DNA of 64,000 nt from Isoperla grammatica (lineage: Eukaryota; Arthropoda; Insecta; Plecoptera; Perlodidae): assembly GCA_945910005.1 (NCBI GenBank), contig OX246744.1:41562891-41626890 (forward strand), given 5' to 3'. Every line of letters begins with the position of its first letter. The first letter of the stretch is position 1. A program made the translations under genes and the position numbers. The notes below the pieces were generated by a model. That model ran no database searches and was not told the DNA's origin. It saw nothing but the letters and a program-made list of their open reading frames with translations. Of this stretch, positions 45,030-56,409 are shown one piece after another.

Positions 45030-45301
45030 CTATACAGCGCTAGAGACTGGACTATCATATCTGTTCTTCAGCTCGCCTAGTGTCAGGTATCCGTCCTGGT
45101 TACGATCCAGCTTCTTGAAGTCTCTCCTGTCTGTGGCTACTGTGAGTGAGTCTAGAAGCCGGTGGTTTGTCTGATGCGGTCTGAGCGCTTCTGCCCGACT
45201 CAGGCGGCCATCTTGGTTCTCGTCGGCCAGCTGCAGCAAGATGGCGGCGAATGACCCCCTGGATGGTGCGCGGGTTGTGATTGGAGGCCGCGGTCGCGCC
45301 A
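45030..45301 (-). CDS. Secreted EF-hand protein A, exon 2 (two EF-hands, stop)
   Basis: Two junction bases, 89 codons and a TAG stop; the full protein is 114 residues, the same as paralogue B. After a basic Pro-rich linker (ARPRPPITTRAPSRG) come FAAILLQLADENQDGRLSRAE (first EF-hand; calcium loop DENQDGRLSRAE) and DRNQDGYLTLGELKNRYDSP (second EF-hand). The acceptor TCGACAG lacks a good pyrimidine tract, and a MITE end starts only 24 bp upstream of it. The last 150 bp of the exon, including the stop codon, are repeated ten more times downstream. Confidence 0.9.
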
Positions 45302-45324
45302 CTGTCGACATAACATAGTTCCAA

Positions 45325-45592
45325 TGATATGTAACACCTATAGTAGGCTAGATCACCAATCCCCCAACCTTTCACTCAGTAGCGCGCGTAGCAAATTGAA
45401 GCCATTTTGAATTGGGCAGTTAACAGGCTACGTTGGACCTTTCAGTACTGCTAGCGCTGCGGGCGGCAGAAAGTCGCGTTTGAGACTCCCATTCCCGCCT
45501 GTAGTAGTTTCCCAATTCAAGATGGCTTCTAATTGACACGCCTGTGGCTGCTAGGCTGCGCATCTAGCCTACTATAGGTGTTACATATCATT
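45325..45592. mobile_element. MITE, CTATAGTAGGCTAGATC family (copy 2), abutting an exon
   Basis: Perfect long inverted ends TGATATGTAACACCTATAGT and partner. It sits 24 bp upstream (gene sense) of the acceptor of EF-hand gene A exon 2 and directly next to the MITE at 45598. Confidence 0.88.
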
Positions 45593-45597
45593 GCATA

Positions 45598-45912
45598 GTT
45601 ACCACGTTACGTCACAGTGGCCATGATTGCGACACTCAATTGATGAGGACCAATCCTAGAACGTTGGAGGATATTATTTGAGTTTAATAAATAAGCCTAA
45701 TGCATAATTCAAAAAGTTAACATAAGTAATAAAAATGAAAAATAACCACCAATACCAATTTCATTTTTAAAAAAGGTTTAATTTTTAACAAATAAGGATG
45801 TCTGTGTTCTACTACAACAGGCTTCAATTGTTTCTCCATGGCAACGTCAAAGTTTGATCACAAATGTGGCCGCCACGCGCAAGGATGTGACGTACGTGCA
45901 ACCTATGAATGA
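45598..45912. mobile_element. MITE, GTGACGTCAC-ended family
   Basis: Same family as 42724-43024, 18661-18986 and 1-145: GGCCATGATTGCGACAC near one end and GGCCGCCACGCGCAA-GATGTGACGTACGT near the other, with TTCAATTGTTTCTCCATGGC between. Confidence 0.8.
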
Positions 45913-46002
45913 AGCTTGTTCCTATTTACCTCATCAATGTTAGTTCCGCTTTTACTCACGAGATCGCAGCACAGGGAACAGTACAAACATTGCAGTCTGA
46001 CA

Positions 46003-46870
46003 GGTGACAGCTACTAACATTGCAGTCTGACAGGTACAGCTGCTAACATTGCAGTCTGACAGGTGACAGCTACTAACATTGCAGTATGACAGGTGACAGC
46101 TACTAAGATTGCAGTCTGACAGGTGACAGCTACTAACATTGCAGTATGAGAGGTGACAGCTACTAACATTGCAGTCTGACAGGTGACAGCTACTAACATT
46201 GCAGTATGACAGGTGACAGCTACTAACATTGCAGTATGACAGGTGACAGATACAAACATTTCAGTATGACAGGTGACAGCTACTAACATTGCAGTATGAC
46301 AGGTGACAGCTACTAACATTGCAGTATGACAGATGACAGCTACTAACATTGCAGTCTGACAGGTGACAGCTACTAACATTGCAGTATGAGAGGTGACAGC
46401 TACTAACATTGCAGTCTGACAGGTGACAGCTACTTACATTGCAGTATGACAGGTGACAGCTACTAACATTGCAGTATGACAGGTGACAGCTACAAACATT
46501 GCAGTATGACAGGTGACAGCTACAAACATTGCAGTATGACAGGTGATAGCTACAAATATTGCAGTATGACAGGTGACAGCTACAAACATTGCAGTCTAAG
46601 AGGTGACAGCTACTAACATTGCAGTATGACAGGTGACAGCTACTAACATTGCAGTATGACAGGTGACAGCTACTAACATTGCAGTCTGACAGGTGACAGC
46701 TACTAACATTGCAGTGACAGGTGACAGATACAAACATTGCAGTATGACAGGTGACAGCTACTAACATTGCAGTATGACAGGTGACAGCTACTAACATTGC
46801 AGTCTGACAGGTGACAGCTACTAACATTGCAGTTTGACAGGTGACAGCTACAAACATTGCAGTCTGACCG
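46003..46870 (-). repeat. 30-bp intronic array in EF-hand gene A (about 29 units)
   Basis: Unit on the plus strand is about GACAGGTGACAG followed by CTACTAACATTGCAGTAT. The period is 30 bp, so open frames of 131 and 215 codons arise on the minus strand (LVAVTCHTAM repeats). It lies inside the intron between 45302 and 47363. On the plus strand every unit contains TACTAAC, CAG and CAG|GTGACA, resembling a branch point, acceptor and donor in order. Confidence 0.9.
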
Positions 46871-47363
46871 GTGACACCCGCTACAGTTCGGCTCATATCA
46901 ACATCCACGCCGGTAAAGAGGACTCCTTAAAGGGCGGCTTAGTTTCCGTTCACTGTACAAGGTTGTAAACGTCAAGGTTGTCACCGGAAAGGTAACTAAA
47001 AGGTTTTAGGTAACTAAAACAACCGCATATAGCTAGTTGAACAATAAAAAATTATTGTATTAAAATTTGGTATAATTATGTATATTATATGGTATCGAAA
47101 ACAAGTAATTAAAACCCTCATTCCACATTCGAATTGACTCGTATCCGCTCTAGAATTTCCCTCCAGTGATAAAATCGAAAATCAAAATTATACATATGTA
47201 ATGATTAGGATAGACACAATTTTCAATTTTTCAATTTTTCAATTTTTTATTCAATAATTCCACATGATACATAACAGAATGGTTATTGGACGATTTGTAC
47301 ATTGATATTAATATCTACGGACAGAAGTCACACGTAATAAATAAATAAATAAATAAAACTTAC

Positions 47364-47436
47364 GGTTCAGCACTGGAAACTCAGCCGCCACTGTTACCAC
47401 CATGAGCCACACGGCGGACACCAGTATAAGTCTCAT
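47364..47436 (-). CDS. Secreted EF-hand protein A, exon 1 (signal peptide)
   Basis: ATG at 47436 opens 24 codons (MRLILVSAVWLMVVTVAAEF then PVLN), a clear signal peptide ending in VAA like its paralogue. One base precedes the donor GTAAGT. Phase 1 matches the terminal exon at 45030-45301, giving Leu at the junction. No intermediate exon is needed, though one in the repeat-filled intron cannot be excluded; a donor-like GTGAGTAA at about 45963 has no convincing exon attached. Confidence 0.85.
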
Positions 47437-47475
47437 TGTGTTGGTGTGACTGTACAGGAGGGTCGGCCCCCCCAG

Positions 47476-47483
47476 CTTATATC
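47476..47483 (-). promoter_or_regulatory. TATA box of EF-hand gene A
   Basis: GATATAAG on the minus strand about 45 bp upstream of the ATG. Flanks ACAGCGGCGG and GGGGGGGCCGACCCTCC match the paralogous promoter at 61.78 kb. Further upstream, TAATGTTAC and CCTATTAG are also shared. Confidence 0.75.
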
Positions 47484-47696
47484 GTCCGCCGCTGTTGTCC
47501 GCTTGACAGTCACTGTTGTTATGATAGTCGCCTAATAGGCGGTAACATTATCACTCGCGGTGAAGCAGCGTAAACACATTAGATGTTTGGTAATAGTTGC
47601 TGACCGCCCGCATGGGTTGTTGAGCAATCATAAATACATTAACGTTTGCTGCAGACAATTTTAAAAGTTTGGTCATTTACTAATTACTCCAATCAT

Positions 47697-47972
47697 ATTC
47701 AACTGCTATAGTAGGCTAGATCACCAGTCTCGCAACCTTTCACTCAGTAGCGAGCGTAGCAAATTGAAGCCATTTTGAATTGGGCAGTTTACATGCTAAT
47801 TTGGACCTTTCAGTACTGCTAGCGCTGCGAGCGGCAGAAAGTCGCGTTTGAGACTCCCATTTCCGCCTGTAGTAATTGCCCCATTCAAGATGGCTTCTAA
47901 TTGACACGCTTGTGGCTGCTAGGTTGCGCATCTAGCCTAGGCCTACTATAGCTGTTGAATATCATTGAATTA
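47697..47972. mobile_element. MITE, CTATAGTAGGCTAGATC family (copy 3)
   Basis: Ends ATATTCAACTGCTATAGTAG and partner. Inside match copies 1 and 2 (GCCATTTTGAATTGGGCAGT). It lies about 220 bp upstream of the EF-hand gene A promoter. Confidence 0.85.
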
Positions 47973-48771
47973 CTCTTATACCAGGATTGTTATAAATATT
48001 ACCTTATCTTGAGAGAAAAAAACATTTTAATGTCAGCTGTCCATCCTACATTTTGTGACCACAAGGATCCAAGATACAAAAAATAATTAAAAAAAAATAC
48101 ATATTAAATACAAAGGGTTTTTAAAACAATTTATTTCTTGTTATATATAAACGATTTTGTAACAAAAATGATGGTGTATCTACTAATGGGTGTAAGTTCA
48201 TTTGTGACAAATCCTTAAAAAATAATATACTTAAGCCTTTTTTTATTATAGAAATAAATTATTTTCTCTGAAAAATCCCGACGAAAGAATAGAAAAAACC
48301 CGTTAAAAATGTGTACATTATTTTTTTAACAGGTTCGTCACAAATGTTCTTACACCGATACGTAGATATAAAACTCTTGTACAAGGCATTGTAATAGTAA
48401 TTAGACGTCCAATACATTTGTAAAACTTCTACTGCCGAACGCTCTTATATTCCAAATATTACTAGTTTCTTAATTGAGAACTATTTAACATTGTGTGCGG
48501 GGATATGCGTTGACTAATCAAAAACATATTAACACATTATGCATTTAACATTTAAGGCAACCAAGCCGGCAAAAAATTACAACCAACCGATTTAAAAAAA
48601 AAAAAAAAATATTTTTGTCGGCACTTTTCTGAGTATAATGGTATGTCTTTATTAACAATTGACACAAGACAAATGGGTAAAATCAGTATTTAAATCAATA
48701 TAAACGCGTCATTTATGGCGCATTGTAACGCTCGGCTTATCTCACCCATCTCACCTGACGAGTCTGTCAAC

Positions 48772-50250
48772 CAGGGTTGGCAAAAACCCGTTTTTTTTTT
48801 CGAAAAAACCCTGCCCAGTGGGTTTTATCGGTTTTTTTCGGGCTTTTTCGGGTTTTAGACGAAAACATCTATAACGAGTATGAATGCCCTCTTGTGCCTT
48901 CAGCTTGTTCTTTTTACGATTTGTGAATATTTTGACCATATACTGCGCGAATAATCTTCACCGATCAAGCACCCAAAACCCATAATCTGACCTTATACAA
49001 CCATGTTACATGTTATGTCGTTTTACGTTATACGTAAACATACTGTAATGATGAATGACCGTATTTGGTTAAGTTCCTACTTCTTTCTCAACGTAATGTA
49101 CAAGCCCAGGGTATTGTTTCGTATTTTGTTTATTGTTGTGTGTTTTAGGAAATCCTATAGCATTGTAAAATTCAACAAAAATATTTCAAGCTCTTTCTTT
49201 TCAGTTAATGACACTATTATACTTCTTTAATTAAATTGACTTTTTCTCTACCCTGCCTGATATAAATGCATATATCATTATTGATGGTTATGCCTAATAT
49301 TAGCTTTCTCAGACGCCACGTCATCGTTTGCGGATACGGGTTTTTTCCCCCACGGAAATCAGTTTCGTTACTGAGGGGGTGGACTCTAAATGTGAATTTA
49401 TTTATTTATTTTAAGTTTATTACATAGATTTATTATTATTGAGTTTATAAATATTCAAATATGACCTTTGTTCTCAATTGGCCAATGTTGAAAAAAGTAA
49501 ATGTGTAGATGAAAACCATTGTGATTTTGTTTAGTTTCGATAACTGTGACGAATTGTTCTTTGATTAGAGAGGTTTCAAAATCCATACTTACGAAAAGCG
49601 TTAAAAACAAGAAAATTTGTATGTCCGGAAATTTGATTAATTTCTAGCTTGTCTTGTATTGGAGAGAGAAAAAATGTGAAGTATATTTGTCGAAAACAAA
49701 AACATCGCTTTTCATTACCGGGAAGAACAAATTTGGTTTTATATAATCCAAAAATTAAATAAAAATTATGATATATTAATTTTGCAAAGTGTATGAATCA
49801 TAAACAATCACAGAATTATTTATAAGTTGCTTTATCTCCTCAAAAGTGGTGATCGAACAAGTAAGTTAAATATATCGTAAGTCAGTCTGCCTTTCAATTT
49901 CAGGCAAACAGTTTACCCACGCCTCTTGAGAATCAATTTAGTGAGCGGAATGATAGGTGTTACTGCCTAGTCGTAATCAAATCTTCCGTCTGTTGTACTA
50001 ACGTAATATGAGAGATAGCCTATATTATATTTTTGAATGAGACTTTAGTAGACATATCCCCATACATCCCCACAAACACAATAAAAAGTGGCTAGAATAT
50101 TATAAACTGTACAATTATACACCTACGTTGAGTATTTGAAAAAACCCATTTTTTGTCTAAAACCCCCGGGTTTTTTCAGGTGGGTTTTACCCGAAAAAAC
50201 CCGCCGGGTTGCCGGGTTTTTTCGGGTCGGGCAAAATCATGCCAACCCTG
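48772..50250. mobile_element. hAT-type element, 1479 bp, perfect TSD
   Basis: Starts CAGGGTTGGCAAAAACCCG and ends with the inverted CGGGCAAAATCATGCCAACCC TG form. Flanked by perfect 8-bp duplications CTGTCAAC at 48764-48771 and 50251-50258. Subterminal CGGGTTTTTTCGGG motifs are repeated at both ends. Noncoding; it holds a SINE tail fragment near 49345-49425. Confidence 0.9.
49340..49425 (+). mobile_element. tRNA-SINE tail fragment inside the hAT element
   Basis: TCAGTTTCGTTACTGAGGGG followed by GTGGACTCTAAATGTGAATT and T/A-rich end match the SINE tail at 27285-27340. Confidence 0.7.
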
Positions 50251-50259
50251 CTGTCAACT

Positions 50260-51158
50260 GTTAATATATAAATTTAAAATATGTCAAGATATTATGGTAG
50301 GGTAGAAGAACAAAAATGTATTTTTTATACCTCGCCTTTTTTCTTGTAACCCTGTATTCATACATGTTAACATGAAAATAAAGAAATACTTACTTATACT
50401 TACTTACTTACATTCAACACTTCTTGTTTTGTACACTAGTGGATTTCTTCTTTCAAACGTTGGCTTTTGGTTACTGTATCTTACCATTTGACTTCGGAGC
50501 TAGCTTCACAGTATTGACAGCGAAATGTCATAAGTTTTGACGTGTGTGTATGTTAGTGTGTTTTTGTAAACTATAAGTTAACCACTATAATGCCTCGTTT
50601 CGTTTTCAATCTTATAAGAAACATTTGAGTTCTAATCGGTGTACTGAACCTAGGCCTAGTATTTCTGTTGCTGGCATTGATGCAAATTGAGTAAATAGTC
50701 AACAAACGTGTGCGGAAAATAATCACCGGCAGATTCTAGACCTAACCTCACATCTGCATTCGATCTTCCATTCCAAGTGCTTGAAAATGAAAATTGTGAG
50801 GATAATATTCATCGAAGTATACCAACAGATGTCAAGGTAATTCGATTATTGATCTACCGTTAATTTCTTACCTGAATCAAAGCGATATTTACAATGTGTA
50901 GGCCTAGCCGCCTACACTATAGGTTTGTTTTTTTGTTAATGGTGCAAGCTTTCCGGCACCACCTTGTTATTTTGTCTCCGTGCAGTTTACACTGCTCGAG
51001 TGGACGTTGCACTAGTGCAGCGGTGTAGCACCGGCTACCGAGCTGGTGTGGCAGTGCAGTGCATGTGCAGTGTAAGAAAATCTGGCGGCAACTTGAATTA
51101 ACATGTGGTTGTTATTTTAAGTAGATACATCGGCTGCTATTTACGTTTAGAAAAATTA
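50260..51158. other. Intergenic stretch, nothing recognised
   Basis: Ordinary A/T-rich DNA with (CTTA)n near 50392-50410 and a short CAGTG-rich segment near 50990-51070. Confidence 0.5.
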
Positions 51159-51866
51159 TTGGTAATTATGGCCTGGAGCTGATTCGTTTTGAACTCACCT
51201 TTTTTCTGTATTCCTTTGCGATATTGATAATATGCGTAGTACATAATCGTTATTTCATTATTTATCTGTAAGCTACAGTGATTTTCAATACAAATAGTAT
51301 CTTCTTTCATATTAAATTATCATTTTGAAGATGCATCGATTTCACAACACAATCACGTTAAATATGGCAATATGGCGTACGTACGAGTGCGCAGCTGTTC
51401 GGAGCACACAAGAAGTGTGCTACCAACGTACGTACATAAAAAAAAACTACATCTGAATCAAAGTGACTTTGCCCAGCTACCTGACATCCCACGAAATTCG
51501 GTTAGGTTAGGGGATCAGGTTGAGGATTGCCCACGAAAGTTAATACGGTTATTGTCTCTGGTAATAGCTCCATCCTGGCCTTATCCGACTCCCCAAAAAT
51601 TGTGCGCAATTCTAGGTTTCATACGTTGTAGATTGGCAGCACTGCAACGAACACGAAGCGGATAACATGGAAGAAGGTGTAAACTTTTACCATAAAAACT
51701 TTAACAATCATTTAATAACTTTCAAAAGTAAATACTATATAATGTACATCAAAATAAAGGCAATTAAACATTGAACAATATAAATAACACTTCAAACAAA
51801 ACTTCGGCGTTTTTCAATGAAAAAAAGTGAGTTCAAAACGAATCAGCTCCAGGCCATAATTACCAA
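51159..51866. mobile_element. Element with 47-bp inverted ends, 708 bp
   Basis: Ends TGGTAATTATGGCCTGGAGC and partner, continuing through TGATTCGTTTTGAACTCAC. Flanks AATTAT on both sides suggest a 6-bp duplication. Confidence 0.75.
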
Positions 51867-52543
51867 ATTATTTAGTTGAGATCTGATGCTATACATTTCA
51901 AACCATTGTGAAAGACTTTTATCAAATTTAAATATTATTTCACACATCAGCCGTTGCTACACCGGAGTGTTTTTACAACGCTTATATTAGCTTGCCTTGT
52001 TTGTCTGGACGGAATCTTTGAATTGATATTCCACCTACTTCTAGATGTCCGATCATGCTGAAATTTTTTAAATAGACGTATTCCTGATGACAATACATGA
52101 ATCAACTGTCATATTTACTAAATTGTCAATTAATTCATCATAATTAATTAATTAATGTTTTACATGGATATCAATGTTTATATTCCACCTACTTCTAAAT
52201 GTCCGATCAAACTGAAAGTTTTTACACAGACGTATTCCTAATGACAATACATGAATCAAATGTCATATTTACTAAATTGTCAATTAATTCATCATTATTA
52301 ATTACTTAATGTTTTATATGGAAATCGATGTTTAACCCACTTTCCAACGTCACATCGAGTTGACAGTTTTCACACAGACGTATTTTTAATAACAATACAC
52401 GAATCAATTGTCATATTTACTAAATAATTAATTGATTCATCATAATTAATTAAATTATGTTTTAGGCCTATATGGGAATCGATATTTCACCCACTTTCCA
52501 ACGTTGAATTGAGCTGAAAGTTTTCACACAGACGTATTCTTAA

Positions 52544-54934
52544 AGGGATAGTCGGGTGAAAAACTAAAGAACTACCATTTGTAGATGTCCACCTTTAAAT
52601 ATAAAAAACATGACTTAAAGATACCATACTTTAAAAGCATGCGGTTAAAAAATTAAAGAAAACGCGATTTTTTGGTTTGGTGCTACCAAGTAGCACCGAG
52701 CAACTTTTCTCATGGTAGTTCCCATGTAAAAAAAATGTTGCCTTGAGAAAGTAAAACCACCGCTAAAATAGGGCACTGATCAAAAATCGATCAGGAGGTT
52801 TAATGTGCATCGTGTCTCTACCGATAAAATTCTTCTTAGTACGAACGTTTACTTCTACAAAATACCCTGCAATTAATTTTTTTGTGACATGATGTGTAGA
52901 AAAGTTGCAATCTGTTTTGAGCGGTAGACCCTACTGTCCGCAGTCGCCGAGCGTTTCGCGGAGCGCGGGCTGGTCTCGTATAACACAATGAGTCCTCTGT
53001 CTATCGGGAAGGCGCCAGCGACCTCAGAACCGATACAGTTACAATACGCTTTAGAAGAAAAATGCAGCAAGAGCTGCCGAAGGGAATCTAGTAGAATAGC
53101 TAATTGTTCACTATTTTTTTTCTTGCATTGAAGCAACCTTTATCAATTGTATTTTACACATAACTGAATTTCATGGACTAATGACTAATTGGTGATTTTT
53201 TAGTTCTTCATCTGCCCTTACTAAAATTTTAAGTAGTCAAACATGTGTCAAAACATAGTTAAATGATCGTTTCATCGCCGAAACATAGTACACACAGCTT
53301 TGAAGACTATTTGGTTGCTATTTAAAACATCGTGAAATAGTAGTCAAGAGTATACGTCGCTAACACATCGTCAAATCATCGTATAAACCTAGTCACGTAA
53401 GTTGTCAAAACATCGTGAAATAGTAGCCATCGCTCAAATATGCTCAACTATGTGTTGACGATGTTTTGGTTAATAGTTGACACATCTCCAAATACTAGTT
53501 CAACGTATTCATCGTCGAAACACCGCCATTACGTCGTCATAAGGTAGTCAAAGCATCGCCAGAGCTAAACACTCGAACGATTGCCCGCGTCACGGAGGTC
53601 ACCAGCTGCTTCTTCTCAACTGTCAATTTTCAAAAACTATCCGTTGGAACTGCGGTGAAGTGTGGCTTGGAAGTGGCAGACGTAGGACTACCAGTGACTA
53701 ACAAATTCCGGTAAGTACAGTGATAATGATTGAAGTGATCTAGGACAACGTTAATGCCCGTTAAACGTATATTGTCGCGCGTATTGTCGTTATGCTTTGG
53801 CTGTAGATGCAAGTTTCAATGCCCTAGTCCTACCATAACCTCTATTTAGCCGTAGCCTAGGCGTAGTTGAAACCATTGGAAAGGAATGCATGCAGTAGGC
53901 CTACTACATTCTGTAACAATAGCAGGAAATGCTGCAGTGCACAATAAAGTAATAGAATCGTAATATATTCCTGCTAAAATCAATGTGAATTGTTATTTTT
54001 TTTTCCAGAGTCAATGGAACTACATGGCCACTAAACTGTGCTCGATGACAAACAAAACAACCAAATGACTCTTCTCAGTATTGACCAAGAAAATTGTGCT
54101 TACCGTCACTAAATATGCAGTGAAACCATTGATCAATCAGCATTGTTTATGGTTTTATGTGTTGCCTTGTTGGGTGGAGGAAAATAAAATGTGTCTTAGC
54201 AACTATCTATGCTCATTTCCTTTTACAATCATTAGAATAAACTGAACAGTTCCTGATCCAGACAAGTGAGGTAAAACTATTGGTTTACTTTTAAATGTAT
54301 AATTAAAACATACAGGTAGGACTGAAACATGTGCAGGCGACTATAGAGCGACTATTTAATGATGTTGATAATGTTTCATACTAATACTAAAATAATCACC
54401 AAAATACAGTATACCCTACTACTACTACTACTATCTAGATGATATATATTATTATGATTATGAATAATAATAATATATGAAAACGTTCACTCAGCATCAT
54501 AAAATAGTCACTATTTAGTCGTCTGCACATATTCAACTATGTTTTGACACTGTTTGACAAGGTCGCGGTTTAGTAGTCAAATAGTCGTCTGCACATATTC
54601 AACTATGTTTTGACACTGTTTGACAAGGTCGCGGTTTAGTAGTCAAATAGTCGTCTGCACATATTCAACTATGTTTGACACTGCGTGAAAGGTCGCGGTT
54701 TAGTAGTCAAATAGTCGTCTGCACATATTCAACTATGTTTTGACAGTGTGTAAGAAGGTCGCGATTTGGTAGTCGAAGAGTAGTCTGCACATATCCAGAG
54801 ATGTTTTGAAACTGTGTATTCATAAGATCAAACAATGTTTTGGATATGTGCTGAATATGCTTTAAAGGGTAGCTTAAACATAGTTAATAGACTATGTTTC
54901 GACGACTAAAATTTTAGTTAGGGTGACTATCCCT
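52544..54934. mobile_element. 2.4-kb element at a TTAA (or TA) site
   Basis: Ends AGGGATAGTC and GACTATCCCT, with TTAA at both sides (52540-52543, 54935-54938). It interrupts a tandem unit whose intact copies read GTATTCTTAATGACAATAC. Interior: many AACATAGT/AGTCAAA iterations and a 66-bp tandem repeat at 54520-54790. No transposase-like ORF. Confidence 0.82.
54520..54790. repeat. 66-bp tandem repeat, four units
   Basis: Unit: GCACATATTCAACTATGTTT, TGACACTGTTTGACAAGGTC, GCGGTTTAGTAGTCAAATAG, TCGTCT. The last unit is diverged. Internal to the 2.4-kb element. Confidence 0.85.
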
Positions 54935-55341
54935 TTAATGACAATACATGAATCAATTGTCATATTTACTAAGTAATAATTAATTAATCAAAGTTTTATA
55001 TGGGAATCGATGTTTCACCCACTTCCCAACGTCGAATCGAGTTGAAAGTTTTTACACCGACGTATTCTTAATGACAATACATGAATCAATTGTCATATTT
55101 ACTAAATTATCAATTAAGCCATCATAATTAATTAATTGATGTTTTATATGGGAATCGATAAAACACCCACTTTCGAACGTCGAATTGAGCTGAAAGTTTT
55201 CACACAGACGTATTCTTAATGACAAAACATGAATCAATTGTCAATTTACTAAATAATCAATTAAACCATCATAATTAATTAATCGATATTCGATATATAG
55301 GCTATTCGATTGCAAGATTCTTTAAGACTAAAAAGTATAAA

Positions 55342-55638
55342 ATAATATTACATGAAAAAAATATTTTATTATTTAAAACAACGCTTATATTTAAATCCAC
55401 TAAAAAGTAAAAAATAAATTTTCGCCCAACAAATTTTTGCCTCACTCGGAAAATAAAAGCGTTGAGCGCTTTCGGTATATTGCAGTATTCTGCTGTTTAT
55501 GCAGGGAAAGCGCCCAACGCTTTTATTTTCCGAGTGAGGCAAAAATTTGTTGGGCGAAAATTTATTTTTTACTTTTTAGTGCATTTAAATATATGCGTTG
55601 TTTTTTTAAAAAAATATTTTTTTCATGTAATATTATTT
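55342..55638. mobile_element. Large fold-back, arms about 120 bp
   Basis: Arms 55342-55463 and 55515-55638 are inverted copies, almost perfect over AAAATAAATTTTCGCCCAAC and AAATTTTTGCCTCACTCGGA, with a 50-bp loop. Confidence 0.85.
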
Positions 55639-56249
55639 TGTCTTCCTTCAGTGCAACCTGTATGCCTTCCACTATTGCGTATTTCCGGCCTGCACCGTAA
55701 AGCTGCACCGCAAGAAAGTGCAGGACAAAAAAACAAACCTTATGAAATCTTTAGACTGATTTTCCCGGGAATATTAATTTTTGATACTTAGGAACATACA
55801 TCTCAGGAACTACTAAAGTTATTAATGTGAAACTTTCAGAAAACAAGTATTATGATGTTTATTATAATATGACCTATAATTGCAGACATAAAATGAAGGA
55901 ATGAATGAATATAAATGACAAAAAAAACATAACATTATGAATTTTCAAAAATCTGTAGGTCATTTCATAGAGAAATGGTCATTTTACTCAAAACACATAT
56001 ATCTAAGACCCCTAAAAGTCTAAAGTCTGTATGTATGATAGTTACTGAGTAAAATAGCACAAAACCACATGTTAAATTTTGGTGGCTTGGTTGCCGTAAT
56101 GCAGTCAATTTCAAAGCAATATTTTTTTTTAGTTAACTCTGCCCATAGTTTGTCTTTCGCTGTACTGATCTGCTCCTACGCACTCCCAACCTTAGTTCCG
56201 TAATAGTAATTAAAGAGATAAGAGTAAGAGATAATAGTAGAGGATAGAG

Positions 56250-56405
56250 GCCAATTTAGACGGTTCAATGTTCCATTCAAGTTTCCTTGAATACAGGGAC
56301 AAAAGAGTATCAAAAGATATGTAAATAATAAAAAAAATAGAACAATGCTCCACTTTCTTTGATTTGTTTTTGTCCTTGAATTGAAGGAAACTTGAACCGA
56401 ACATT
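56250..56405. mobile_element. Hairpin element related to 40983-41116
   Basis: Arms GTTCAATGTTC-ATTCAAGTTTCCTTGAAT and GAATTGAAGGAAACTTGAAC around GGACAAAA. No coding potential. Confidence 0.65.
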
Positions 56406-56409
56406 GAGT

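Larger units (their letters stand above)
52035..55300. repeat. About 150-bp tandem array split by the 2.4-kb element
   Basis: Units share CACACAGACGTATTCTTAAT, GACAATACATGAATCAATTG and TCATAATTAATTAA. About three and a half units lie before 52540 and two and a half after 54938. Intergenic. Confidence 0.85.

Noticed and set aside
46014..46908. 131- and 215-codon open frames of LVAVTCHTAM-type repeats
   Set aside because: By-product of the 30-bp intronic array; no codon or splice evidence for translation.
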